A stretch of 64,000 nt of DNA, from the NCBI GenBank assembly GCA_015069695.1, contig JADCRZ010000004.1:124001-188000 (forward strand). The letters are read 5' to 3'. The notes beneath the pieces are model-generated. The model saw nothing but the letters and a program-made list of their open reading frames with translations. It was not told where the DNA came from and made no database searches. Of this stretch, positions 1 through 8,273 are shown piece by piece. Position numbers and translations under genes: made by a program. The first letter of the stretch is position 1; the number at the start of each line of letters is the position of its first letter. The DNA comes from Williamsia sp. GTDB lineage: Bacteria; Bacteroidota; Bacteroidia; Chitinophagales; Chitinophagaceae.

Positions 1-32
1 TTGGGTTCGGAAAATCGAAATAGTTACCTTTG
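1..32 (+). promoter_or_regulatory. Candidate Bacteroidota promoter for the E2 gene
   Basis: TACCTTTG at 25-32 matches the Bacteroidota -7 consensus TAnnTTTG exactly. A TTG at 1-3, 21 bases upstream, could be the -33 element, but it lies at the window edge. The predicted leader is about 35-40 bases before the ATG at 76. Confidence 0.5.
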
Positions 33-75
33 ACCCTGGTATCTTAGAACCCGTATTCATAAATTAGATCAGCTT

Positions 76-1428
76 ATGGCAACAATAGACCTGGTGATGC
101 CGAAAATGGGAGAAAGCATTACAGAAGCAACCATCCTGAAATGGCTGAAAAAACCCGGTGACGCTGTTCAGCAGGACGAAGCCATCGTAGAGATCGCCAC
201 GGATAAGGTTGACAGTGAAGTGCCCAGCATTGCTTCCGGTATTATTGAGGAAATCTTGTTTGGTGAAAACGATGTAGTTCCTGTTGGCACCACCATGGCC
301 AAGATCAAAACAGAAGAAGATCATCATCCAACACCAGAACCGGCCCAGCCTGAACCCGCTGCAGCTTTGCTTGCTCCTGCCAATGGCCAGTCCTCTACAG
401 AGCCATCCCCCAAAACCGACAAACCATCAGGTCCCGCTGCTGTTAATAAATTTTATTCCCCGCTCGTGCTGAACATCGCGGCAAGTGAAGGAATCAGTTT
501 GTCTGAACTGGAAAAAATTCCAGGAACCGGCAATGAAGGGAGGGTATCTAAAAAGGATATTCTCTTATTTGTTGAGAACAGAAAAAAAGGTACGCACGCC
601 CAGCATCCCGTAGAGGAAGCACCACTCAAAACAGAACAAGCCATTCCTGAAACAGCTTCCCAGCAGGTTGAGCGCGCAGCGCCGCTTCCGTCTGCTCCCC
701 CACCCCAGTATACCGGCGGCAATACAGAAATTATCGAGATGGACCGGATGCGGCGCCTGATCGCTGATCACATGATCCGGAGCAAGCAAACCAGTGCACA
801 TGTTACCAGCTTTTCTGAAGCTGATGTAACCAATCTCGTATTATGGAGAGAAAAGGTAAAAGGACCATTTGAAAAAAGAGAAGGCACAAAGATCACGTTC
901 ACACCCCTGTTTATGGAAGCGGTGATCAAGTGCATCAAAAAGTATCCCCTTATCAACAGCTCGGTAGAAGGTGATCGCATCCTGGTAAAAAAAGACATCA
1001 ATATTGGTATGGCTACGGCCCTTCCCAGTGGCAACCTGGTGGTACCTGTGATCAAAGGAGCTGATCAGCTGAACCTGGTAGGCCTGGCAAAACAGGTAAA
1101 TGCCCTTGCTGAAAACGCCAGACAAGGCCGGTTAAAACCGCAAGACACGCAGGAGGGAACTTTCACACTCACCAATGTAGGAACATTTGGCAGTCTTATG
1201 GGCACACCCATCATCAACCAGCCTCAATCAGCCATCCTGGCTGTTGGTATTATCAAAAAAAGGCCGGTGGTGATTGAAACTGCTGCAGGTGATTCCATTG
1301 CCATCCGTCACATGATGTACTTATCGCTTTCCTACGATCACCGCATCATTGACGGCAGTTTAGGGGCCAGCTTTCTCACCGCTGTAGCCACCGAACTGGA
1401 AAACTTTGATCCCAGCCGGTCGTTCTAA
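76..1428 (+). CDS. 2-oxo acid dehydrogenase E2 (dihydrolipoamide acyltransferase)
   Basis: This is the acyltransferase core of a 2-oxo acid dehydrogenase complex: it moves the acyl group from E1 to CoA through a swinging lipoyl arm. Residues 2-78 form a lipoyl domain with the modified lysine at K44 in ATDKVDSE. A Pro/Ala-rich linker (about 80-125) leads to a peripheral-subunit-binding domain (about 127-172) that holds E1/E3, and the catalytic domain fills about 220-450 with the active-site HRIIDG at 422-427. The length of 450 aa is normal for a one-lipoyl E2. The N-terminus resembles branched-chain 2-oxo acid dehydrogenase E2 proteins, but the substrate cannot be fixed because no E1 or E3 gene lies nearby. 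The ATG at 76 starts directly at the lipoyl domain. Confidence 0.95.
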   Translation: MATIDLVMPKMGESITEATILKWLKKPGDAVQQDEAIVEIATDKVDSEVPSIASGIIEEILFGENDVVPVGTTMAKIKTEEDHHPTPEPAQPEPAAALLAPANGQSSTEPSPKTDKPSGPAAVNKFYSPLVLNIAASEGISLSELEKIPGTGNEGRVSKKDILLFVENRKKGTHAQHPVEEAPLKTEQAIPETASQQVERAAPLPSAPPPQYTGGNTEIIEMDRMRRLIADHMIRSKQTSAHVTSFSEADVTNLVLWREKVKGPFEKREGTKITFTPLFMEAVIKCIKKYPLINSSVEGDRILVKKDINIGMATALPSGNLVVPVIKGADQLNLVGLAKQVNALAENARQGRLKPQDTQEGTFTLTNVGTFGSLMGTPIINQPQSAILAVGIIKKRPVVIETAAGDSIAIRHMMYLSLSYDHRIIDGSLGASFLTAVATELENFDPSRSF

Positions 1429-1612
1429 ATCAGCCCGCTATCGGCTGCAGAACGCAGCTTCTTTCAATGCCCATTGTACGCCTGCTTGCTATGCGCCAGC
1501 GGATGATTGCAGCGTTTGGATGATTTTTTTGCTCTTTGAGAAAATGAATATATTCATACAACCGTTTTATAATAGGTTGCGCCAGCCAGGGATTTAATAA
1601 AACTGTATTGAT

Positions 1613-2332
1613 ATGAAAAGTTTATCAGAAACATGGTTCACCGAAGGGTACATTGATTTTGAGCTGAAACGCTATACCCTGCTGGCCTATTTGCAGGAAG
1701 TAAACAAATACTTTCATCAACACAAGCTTTATCCGCAACTGGCTGATCTGATATTTCATTACAACAACATTGTCTCGTTCCGCGAAAACAAAAAATATCT
1801 CCAGGAAAAATTTCCCAAACAGCTCACCGACATCAACCTGAAACAACTGGAGCTGTTGTACGAACGCATGATCGCCGATGACGAGCTGATGGAAGAGCTG
1901 GAAACCATCATCAACTATTCCGCAAAAAAAATGAAGTCCACCATTTCAAGCGGTGCGGAAATTTATGAATCGGTGGAGAACAGCTTGAAGATAGCGCCGG
2001 TCGGCATTATTCCGCTGGAGACAAGCGAAGGCTATATGTTTTTGCAGCATGCTTCTTCCAACCAAACCTATGTTTACTACTACCGCATTACCATGTTTGA
2101 AAAACATGATGAAAAATACAGGGGCATTAAAACAGATTATATCAACAGCTGGCAGAAAAATTTTGTAAACACCTACGTTACCATCAAATCAGAACTGATC
2201 CGCCAGCGCCGCGAACTCCCCAACCCGGCAGTCTACAGTGTGGAAACAGGCCTTAAATACCCCATCCAGGAAACCATCCTGCCGATTGCCAAAAGAAGTT
2301 TGGTGAGGTTTATTTCATCGAGTACTGTTTGA
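1613..2332 (+). CDS. Conserved-looking hypothetical protein, 239 aa
   Basis: I do not recognise this protein. It is soluble in appearance, with no signal peptide or membrane segment. The first half is rich in Leu, Tyr, Lys and Glu and looks helical; the second half has more beta-like, aromatic stretches such as NQTYVYYYRITMF near residue 160. Codon use matches the neighbours and the ATG at 1613 has an A-rich leader, so it is probably a real gene. It stands alone, 184 bases after the E2 gene. Its stop codon TGA (2330-2332) lies inside the outer end of a REP-like palindrome, so the last codons may come from the repeat. Confidence 0.75.
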   Translation: MKSLSETWFTEGYIDFELKRYTLLAYLQEVNKYFHQHKLYPQLADLIFHYNNIVSFRENKKYLQEKFPKQLTDINLKQLELLYERMIADDELMEELETIINYSAKKMKSTISSGAEIYESVENSLKIAPVGIIPLETSEGYMFLQHASSNQTYVYYYRITMFEKHDEKYRGIKTDYINSWQKNFVNTYVTIKSELIRQRRELPNPAVYSVETGLKYPIQETILPIAKRSLVRFISSSTV

Positions 2333-2503
2333 ACCATGATTTACAGGATGGAAGGGATCCGGGGATTGTAGTGGATGATCATTAGAAAAAAAGCCTTTAC
2401 TGAAAAGAGGGTCGATTCTCTTTCCGGTAAAGACTTTTCTGGATGTATGATTAAATCATTAACATCCCCGAATCCCTCCCATCCTGTAAATCATGGTTCA
2501 GAC
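2327..2503. repeat. REP/BIME-like long imperfect palindrome
   Basis: The region is one long imperfect inverted repeat of about 177 bases. Left-arm blocks TGAACCATGATTTACAGGAT, then GGGAT and CGGGGAT, recur inverted on the right, and the centre has CCTTTACTGAAAAGAG facing CTCTTTCCGGTAAAG. It fills the junction between two convergent genes, overlapping the stop of the upstream gene and ending 4 bases from the stop of the peptidase gene. The outer arm recurs at 28412-28465 and 38988-39019. It may act as a bidirectional transcript end; that is inference. Confidence 0.85.
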
Positions 2504-2507
2504 AAAC

Positions 2508-5471
2508 TTATTCCACCTTCAAGCCCCAGTCCTTGCCCTTATCGATGGCGGGTACGCCGCTTACGATCCATTTGGCGGGTTTGGCTCCTTTGAGGTAGTA
2601 GTCAAAGAACTGCGCTTCGCGGATGGAAAGATCGAGGCGGTTGCGGCGTTCTACCAGGTTGTGGGCTTCGCCGTTGTATTGCAGCAGCCATACTTTCTTG
2701 TCCAGTCTTCTGAGGGCAGTAAAGAATTCAATGCCCTGCCACCAGGGTACGGCACCATCGGCATCGTTCGCCATAATAAGCAAAGGCGTAGTGATCTTAT
2801 CGGCCTTGAAGAGAGGCGAGTTCTTAATATAGAGCTCCGGATGTTGCCACAAGCTGGCCCCGATCCGGCTTTGTCCCCTTTCATACTGCGACTGGCGGTT
2901 GTTACCCGACTCCCAGCGGATACCGCCGTAAGCGCTTGTCATATTGGCAACCGGCGCTCCTGCATAAGCAGCGGCAAACAAGTTGGTACGGGTAATCAAA
3001 TAGCCCACCTGGTAACCACCCCAGCTTTGTCCCTGGATGGCCATGTGCGCCGAATCGACCCAGGGCATTTTAGCGAGGTTTCTGGCAGCTGATACCACAG
3101 AATTGTAGGCATCTTCACCAGGCCGGCCTGCTTTATAGTAAATGTTCGGATCAAAAACGATATAACCATTGCTGGTAAAATAAGGAATGTTGAGCCGCGA
3201 AGGCGTGGGCGCAGGGGCCAGGTAATTGTAGAGGTTGTCGGCGTCTCTTTCATAAAAATAAAAGATGACGGGGTACTTCTTTTTAGGATCAAAGTTTTCC
3301 GGTTTGTACAGCAAGCCTTCTGCTTCCTTGCCATCGAACATTTTCCACTTGTGCAGCTCGGCGGTAAACCAGTTGTAATCTTTTTGCTGCGGATTGATGT
3401 CGCTCAGCTGCTTTCCTTCTTTTGCCATATACCGGATGAAGGCTACACCAGCAGTAGAAGAGTCAACTGCAAACACCGTTAAATTGGGAGAGATGTTGAA
3501 GCTTCCTTTCTGGTATATATATACGTTGGCATTCTTTGCTTTCTCAAACCTGTCTTCGCTAAAGGGAACCGTGCGATTGTCTTTTTCATCTGTTACGAAC
3601 GGATCACCCAGCTTGTAAGCAATATGACCATTCTGCTTATTGGCATTGTTAAAGATGGTCAGCATCAGGAGCTGGCCAGGTTTGAGCGAACGCTGCTCGC
3701 GCCGGTTTTGGATCGGGTAGCGGTAGGTGCATTTTGTTTTTCTTCCGACATTGCCTGTTACGCAAAGCGGGTCTGTCTTTGAAACAGGATCGAGCCGCCA
3801 GATATCGTATTTGTCATATACATACACCCATTTGTCATCTGATTGCCAGCCAAGCAGACCATGGGGCGGGGGAAGATCAGGATGATCATCTTCTTCATCA
3901 AACAGGGGAACTTTTATCTTTGAAGAAATGTTTTTTGTTTCTCCTGTTTCTACATTGTAAGAAAAATAATTTCGCTGCTGCAGGTCGTACCAGAGAATAT
4001 ATTTTCCATTGGGTGAAATATTAAAGTTTCCGCTGAGCTTTTCTTTTACCAGCTTGCGGCTTCCATCCTTCATGTTGATCACATAGGCGGATTCCGGCGA
4101 GCGGCCCGTCCATTGAGCCTGTTTGCGGTAGGGCTTGTTGGTAGTGCCCAGGGCGATATCGCTGTTTCTTTCTCCGGCAGGTACCACATCTTCCAGATCC
4201 GGCGTGGCCAGCTGTACTACATTCCAGGCGTTTGTATAAGCGACTGCCAGATAGCTCCGCCGCAGATCCCTGTTTAGCTGTTTAAGCTGCTGGCTCTGCA
4301 GGTAGTCGTCGTTGTAATGCCATACGTCCAGCCGGGCCGTTTCAAAATCGACGAGTGTTGTATCTCTTACCTTTAGAACGGGAGCGGTACCGAAAAATAA
4401 CTTCTTTCCATCTTTGCTGAAATATGGGATGGCATCTCCGCTTACGATCAACCCGCTCAGGATGCCGGGTGTTTTCCGTTCTATCTTCATCTGGGCACTA
4501 TCCATACCGGGTTTATAGTACCAGAGTTTGTAATACTTCTGCAAACTTTTTGCGCTGCTGTCTCTTTCTGCCAGGAACACCAGTTGCTCGCCGTTTTCAT
4601 CAAACACAAAATTCTTAAACTCATTTCCGTTCCGGGCAATGGTATCAGCTTTGTCGTTTGCCAGGTTGTACCACACTACACCTGAGCTGCTGCGCGGGCT
4701 GCGGCGGTCTTTGGCGATTTCAAATACCAGAACCCGCCCGTTCTTGGAGAAATAGTATTCAGTTACGTTCCGGAACAGTTTTTCTTTGCCTGTTGCCAGG
4801 TTGCGCAAAAGCAGGTCACTGGCTTCTTCTCCCCGCTCTCCTCCCGGTGCGTCATCCTCATCAGCGTCAGCTTCATATCCATCATCCACCACTTTCTTTT
4901 GTGCGCCGGTGTTGATCTTATTGTTAAGCGAATCGATCACACGCTGCAGACTGTCGACCATTGGGTTTCTTCTTCCCCTTGCACTATCGGCTCTCACCGA
5001 TGTATCAGGCAGGGCCTTTTCCATCTGGTAAGCGAGCCAACCGTTTGCTTCGTCGGGTATCTTATAACCTTTTACCCTTGCCTTTTTAAAGATGATGTCT
5101 TTTCCCAGTTCCAGCATGCCCAGACTGTCTTTGGGCAGTTCGTCAGGTCGCCTTTTTTTGATCCGGGCCTGGCGGGTTTGCTGATAAGGCGGTTTAATTT
5201 TGAACACAACATACCGGCTGTCTTCGGTGATGGAGTCGCGGTAACCCCGTGGTATCACCATTTTGTAATTGCCGTCTACAGATTGAACAACCATTTCTCC
5301 GTCGCCCTGTTGTGGTTCCACGGTATAAACCACCCATTGTCCGTTGTTGCTGATTGATCTTTCACCGATGGTTTGCCACGAATCGTACACAGAATGATCC
5401 AAGGTCTTTTTCTGGGCCAGGGCTGTACAGCACAAAAGGGTACATCCCAAAAGCAGCCAACATGTTCTCAT
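2508..5471 (-). CDS. Secreted S9-family (prolyl oligopeptidase-like) serine peptidase
   Basis: A large 987-aa alpha/beta-hydrolase peptidase. A signal peptide covers about residues 1-19 (MRTCWLLLGCTLLCCTALAQ), so it is exported. A long beta-propeller-like region fills roughly 30-700, and the S9 catalytic domain the last 270 residues. The nucleophile motif GQSWGGY places Ser at 816; likely partners are Asp 905 (in NDADGAVP) and His 937 (in GEAHNL). The layout matches the DPP/acylaminoacyl-peptidase branch of family S9, which in Bacteroidota often serves periplasmic peptide degradation. It is transcribed alone; its 3' end lies 4 bases from a REP-like palindrome. The exact specificity cannot be read from sequence. 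Confidence 0.93.
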   Translation of the reverse strand: MRTCWLLLGCTLLCCTALAQKKTLDHSVYDSWQTIGERSISNNGQWVVYTVEPQQGDGEMVVQSVDGNYKMVIPRGYRDSITEDSRYVVFKIKPPYQQTRQARIKKRRPDELPKDSLGMLELGKDIIFKKARVKGYKIPDEANGWLAYQMEKALPDTSVRADSARGRRNPMVDSLQRVIDSLNNKINTGAQKKVVDDGYEADADEDDAPGGERGEEASDLLLRNLATGKEKLFRNVTEYYFSKNGRVLVFEIAKDRRSPRSSSGVVWYNLANDKADTIARNGNEFKNFVFDENGEQLVFLAERDSSAKSLQKYYKLWYYKPGMDSAQMKIERKTPGILSGLIVSGDAIPYFSKDGKKLFFGTAPVLKVRDTTLVDFETARLDVWHYNDDYLQSQQLKQLNRDLRRSYLAVAYTNAWNVVQLATPDLEDVVPAGERNSDIALGTTNKPYRKQAQWTGRSPESAYVINMKDGSRKLVKEKLSGNFNISPNGKYILWYDLQQRNYFSYNVETGETKNISSKIKVPLFDEEDDHPDLPPPHGLLGWQSDDKWVYVYDKYDIWRLDPVSKTDPLCVTGNVGRKTKCTYRYPIQNRREQRSLKPGQLLMLTIFNNANKQNGHIAYKLGDPFVTDEKDNRTVPFSEDRFEKAKNANVYIYQKGSFNISPNLTVFAVDSSTAGVAFIRYMAKEGKQLSDINPQQKDYNWFTAELHKWKMFDGKEAEGLLYKPENFDPKKKYPVIFYFYERDADNLYNYLAPAPTPSRLNIPYFTSNGYIVFDPNIYYKAGRPGEDAYNSVVSAARNLAKMPWVDSAHMAIQGQSWGGYQVGYLITRTNLFAAAYAGAPVANMTSAYGGIRWESGNNRQSQYERGQSRIGASLWQHPELYIKNSPLFKADKITTPLLIMANDADGAVPWWQGIEFFTALRRLDKKVWLLQYNGEAHNLVERRNRLDLSIREAQFFDYYLKGAKPAKWIVSGVPAIDKGKDWGLKVE

Positions 5472-5548
5472 AAGTTTGATGTTAAATTGATGAATGGGGC
5501 AAGAACCGTTGAAGCAAGTTTGTATAAAAATAATAAAATACCTGTTAT

Positions 5549-6433
5549 TTACGACAATGCGGACCTTCTTTCCTTCTTATAAACCCGCAACATCTGGATC
5601 AAAACAGCGGTAAAGATGAGCAGGAGGCCGGCATAAAAGCTATTGTGCAGATTTTTATTTTCCTTATAGATCAAAAAAGCCAGTATAATGCCGTAAACAG
5701 GTTCCAGGTTGTAGGTTAAATTGACCGTAAAAGGCGATACGCTCTTAAGGGCACTCAGGGAAAGATAAAACGCGAGCACCGTACAAACCAAACTTAAGAA
5801 AAGCAGCCAGGGCCAGTCCCACCCATGCGGGAGGGAAAACGGCATCCGGGACAGGTGAAGATAGAAGGGAAGAATAAAGGATAAGACCAGAAATCCGCCG
5901 CTGAGTTCATAAAAGGTAACGGTGCGTGGCTGGTAGCGGGCGAGCAGGCCTTTGTTCAGCACGGTAAACAAAGAGGCCAGCACGGCGGAAACAATGCCAA
6001 ACAGGATTCCTTTTTTATACTGTGCATCAAAATGAAAGATCAGGTATACACCCAATATAGTTATGAGCCCCAGCAGGACCTCTGCTACAGAAACCTTTTT
6101 CCGGGTTACGAGCGGCTCCAGTATGGCTGAGAAAAAGCTCAGGGTAGAAAAGCATACCAGGGCCACAGACACATTTGAGTATTTGATGCTGCCATAAAAA
6201 CTGACCCAGTGCAGGGCTACAATGGCCCCCACCCCGAAGATCTTTGCCAAGCCCGTCCGCGAAACAACCGGAAAAGAACGCTGCCAGAGAAACAGGCCGC
6301 ACATAGACAAGCAAGTAAATAAAAGCCTGTACCATACCAACAAGGACTCGTTTAAAGATATGAGTCTGCCGAGTACACCCGTAAATCCGGCCAGGAACAC
6401 GGCTATATGCAGATACAGGAGCGCTTTTTTCAT
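5549..6433 (-). CDS. EamA/DMT-superfamily transporter
   Basis: A 294-aa integral membrane protein with about ten hydrophobic segments arranged as two EamA repeats (about 5-135 and 145-285). This is the usual architecture of drug/metabolite transporters that export amino acids or other small molecules. The second repeat carries the typical conserved block NLEPVYGIILAFLIYKE near residue 245. No neighbour hints at a substrate. The start ATG at 6433 gives a short cytosolic N-terminus before the first helix. The sequence just upstream, CATCTTTG on the minus strand, is one base from a TAnnTTTG promoter box. Confidence 0.9.
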   Translation of the reverse strand: MKKALLYLHIAVFLAGFTGVLGRLISLNESLLVWYRLLFTCLSMCGLFLWQRSFPVVSRTGLAKIFGVGAIVALHWVSFYGSIKYSNVSVALVCFSTLSFFSAILEPLVTRKKVSVAEVLLGLITILGVYLIFHFDAQYKKGILFGIVSAVLASLFTVLNKGLLARYQPRTVTFYELSGGFLVLSFILPFYLHLSRMPFSLPHGWDWPWLLFLSLVCTVLAFYLSLSALKSVSPFTVNLTYNLEPVYGIILAFLIYKENKNLHNSFYAGLLLIFTAVLIQMLRVYKKERRSALS

Positions 6434-6485
6434 GCGCGCAAAGATGAAAAAAATCAGGCGGAGATGATCAGAAGGTTGGTCAAAG

Positions 6486-6513
6486 AAGAAAAATGCCCGT
6501 TCACAGGAACGGG
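6486..6513 (-). terminator. Rho-independent terminator after the glycosyltransferase gene
   Basis: CCCGTTC (6496-6502) and GAACGGG (6507-6513) form a perfect 7-bp stem with a 4-base loop, starting directly at the stop codon of the gene ending at 6514. On the minus strand the stem is followed by CATTTTTCTTCTTTG. Confidence 0.75.
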
Positions 6514-7311
6514 TTATTGTTTTGTTTTTACCAAAGCCTCTTCTTCTACAGGAGGGAACAAATGGATCTCTGGTTTTTTCAGCCGGTTGTGGTAATCTTT
6601 GAACATACTGTACCAGCGCAGTTTCAACACACCCAGGATACCTTCTTTTACAATGCCTTTGTTCATTTTGGAAACCCCGTGCTGCCGGTCTTCAAACACA
6701 ATGGGCACTTCCTTGATTTTGAATCCCAGTTTCCAGGCGGCGTATTTCATTTCGATCTGGAAAGCATAGCCTACAAATTTTATTTCATCCAGGTTGATGC
6801 TTTCCAGCACATTTCTTTTGTAGCATACAAAGCCGGCGGTTGAATCCTTTACCGGCATCCAGGTAATCAGGCGGGTATAAATAGAAGCACCTTTTGAAAG
6901 CAGGATCCTGTCCCAGGGCCAGTTTACATTTCCTCCTCCTTTTACATACCGGGAACCGACGGCTACATCAGCGTGCTGGTATTTACAGGCCTGGTACAGC
7001 CGTTTCAGATCAGCGGGATTGTGGGAGAAATCAGCGTCCATCTCAAAAATAAATTCATAGCCGTGATTGACGGCCCATTTAAAGCCGTGGATGTAAGCGG
7101 TACCCAGGCCCAGCTTACCTTTTCTTTCTTCCAGAAATAATTGAGATGGATAAATTTGCTGCAGTTGCTTTACGATGCCGGCGGTACCATCGGGAGAACT
7201 GTCGTCGATTACCAATACATGAAAATCCTGTTCAAGGGAAAATATAGCATGGAGGATCCTGACAATATTCTCCTTTTCGTTATAAGTAGGTATGATGACT
7301 ATCTTCTCCAA
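6514..7311 (-). CDS. Polyprenol-phosphate mannosyltransferase-like GT2 glycosyltransferase
   Basis: A family-2 glycosyltransferase of the dolichol-phosphate mannose synthase type: it moves a sugar from a nucleotide sugar to polyprenol phosphate at the inner face of the membrane. The GT-A fold opens at once with KIVIIPTYNEKENI, followed by IDDSSPDGT and the metal-binding DADFSHNP. The single domain of about 265 aa has no added membrane segments, as in stand-alone bacterial enzymes. I chose the TTG at 7311 because it begins exactly at the conserved core; an in-frame ATG at 7356 would add 15 residues that look non-conserved. A clear terminator follows the stop. The exonuclease gene upstream is 73 bases away on the same strand. 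Confidence 0.88.
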   Translation of the reverse strand: MEKIVIIPTYNEKENIVRILHAIFSLEQDFHVLVIDDSSPDGTAGIVKQLQQIYPSQLFLEERKGKLGLGTAYIHGFKWAVNHGYEFIFEMDADFSHNPADLKRLYQACKYQHADVAVGSRYVKGGGNVNWPWDRILLSKGASIYTRLITWMPVKDSTAGFVCYKRNVLESINLDEIKFVGYAFQIEMKYAAWKLGFKIKEVPIVFEDRQHGVSKMNKGIVKEGILGVLKLRWYSMFKDYHNRLKKPEIHLFPPVEEEALVKTKQ

Positions 7312-7384
7312 TCGTTGTATAGTGTCTATAAAAATACAATATTTAGGCCACGGCAATTGAAAGTTTTCCCACCGTACTTTCCAT

Positions 7385-8152
7385 TTATTCCTTTTTTAAC
7401 ATAGTACGGTTAAAAATTTCAGTAAGCTTTTTCTTTGTGTGGAGAGTAAAGTCACCCTTCATCATCCAATCGTAATACTGAGGCTCTGCTTTCAAGATCT
7501 CTGACACTGGCTGCCCCTTGTATTTGCCGAAATTAAATGTTTCGACGCCATTGTTCATCACAAACCTGCGCGAAAAATCAACAATCATTTCAGGACCGAT
7601 GCATTGCAGGATCGAATCAACCGTATTTCCCAATTGCCCATACCGCACGAGCTGGGCCTCCAGGACTTCCAGGGTGGCTGTTGCATCTACTTCTGCCCCA
7701 TGTGCACCCACCAGTTCCTTCTCGCAGTAAAACTTGTAAGCGGCTCCCAGTGTGCGTTGCTCCATCATGTGAAAAATCTTTTGCACATCCAGCAAACTCC
7801 GGCCCTTCATCTCGAACTCCATGCCTGCGCGCAGGAACTCTTCCACCAGGATAGGAATATCAAACCGGTTGCTGTTGTAACCGCTTAAGTCGCAATTGTC
7901 GAGGAACTGTTTTATTTCATTGCCCACTTGTTTAAAGGTAGGAGCATCCTTTACCATTTCATCCGTAATGCCATGAATGTGCGTGACCTCCGGTGGGATG
8001 GGCATTTGCGGATTGATCAATTTGCGCTTGACCTTCCGGCTGCCATCTACAGCCACCCGTATAATGGCGATCTCTACGATCCGGTCGGTGCCTACGTTTA
8101 TACCGGTCGATTCGATGTCGATGAATGCGAGCGGTTTTTTTAACTGCAACAT
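7385..8152 (-). CDS. DEDD-type 3'-5' exonuclease with ExoX-like C-terminal domain
   Basis: A 255-aa exonuclease of the DnaQ-like DEDD family. Exo I is FIDIEST (Asp12, Glu14), Exo II is in GYNSNRFDIP, and Exo III is HGAEVDAT, with the histidine of the DEDDh type. The last 50 residues (FGKYKGQPVSEIL, then YYDWMMKGDF) match the small C-terminal domain seen in exodeoxyribonuclease X-like proteins. The likely role is trimming single-stranded or mismatched 3' ends in repair, or proofreading-like work. The ATG at 8152 lies 11 residues before the Exo I motif. It reads in the same direction as mpl upstream, 121 bases away. Confidence 0.9.
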   Translation of the reverse strand: MLQLKKPLAFIDIESTGINVGTDRIVEIAIIRVAVDGSRKVKRKLINPQMPIPPEVTHIHGITDEMVKDAPTFKQVGNEIKQFLDNCDLSGYNSNRFDIPILVEEFLRAGMEFEMKGRSLLDVQKIFHMMEQRTLGAAYKFYCEKELVGAHGAEVDATATLEVLEAQLVRYGQLGNTVDSILQCIGPEMIVDFSRRFVMNNGVETFNFGKYKGQPVSEILKAEPQYYDWMMKGDFTLHTKKKLTEIFNRTMLKKE

Positions 8153-8273
8153 ATATCAATGTGTTTCAAAATAGGTGATTGCTGATCCTGCTGCCTGGCA
8201 GGGAGGTCTTGTTAACCAGCCGCTTTTCCTGACTGCTGCTAAAGGTAGATCAGGAGAGCTGGCTCAAGAGGGT

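Noticed and set aside
1444-1465. Small hairpin GCTGC-AGAAC-GCAGC after the E2 gene
   Set aside because: A 5-bp stem with only a weak T-rich follow-up (TTCTTTC); it could end the transcript, but the evidence is too thin to list.
2493-3092. A 199-codon open frame on the plus strand opposite the S9 peptidase
   Set aside because: It lies over the catalytic domain coding region of the peptidase and starts inside the repeat; no protein features support it.
7371-7410. Inverted repeat ACCGTACT ... AGTACGGT across the exonuclease stop codon
   Set aside because: Eight-base arms with a 24-base loop and no T-run on the relevant strand; not convincing as a terminator or operator.
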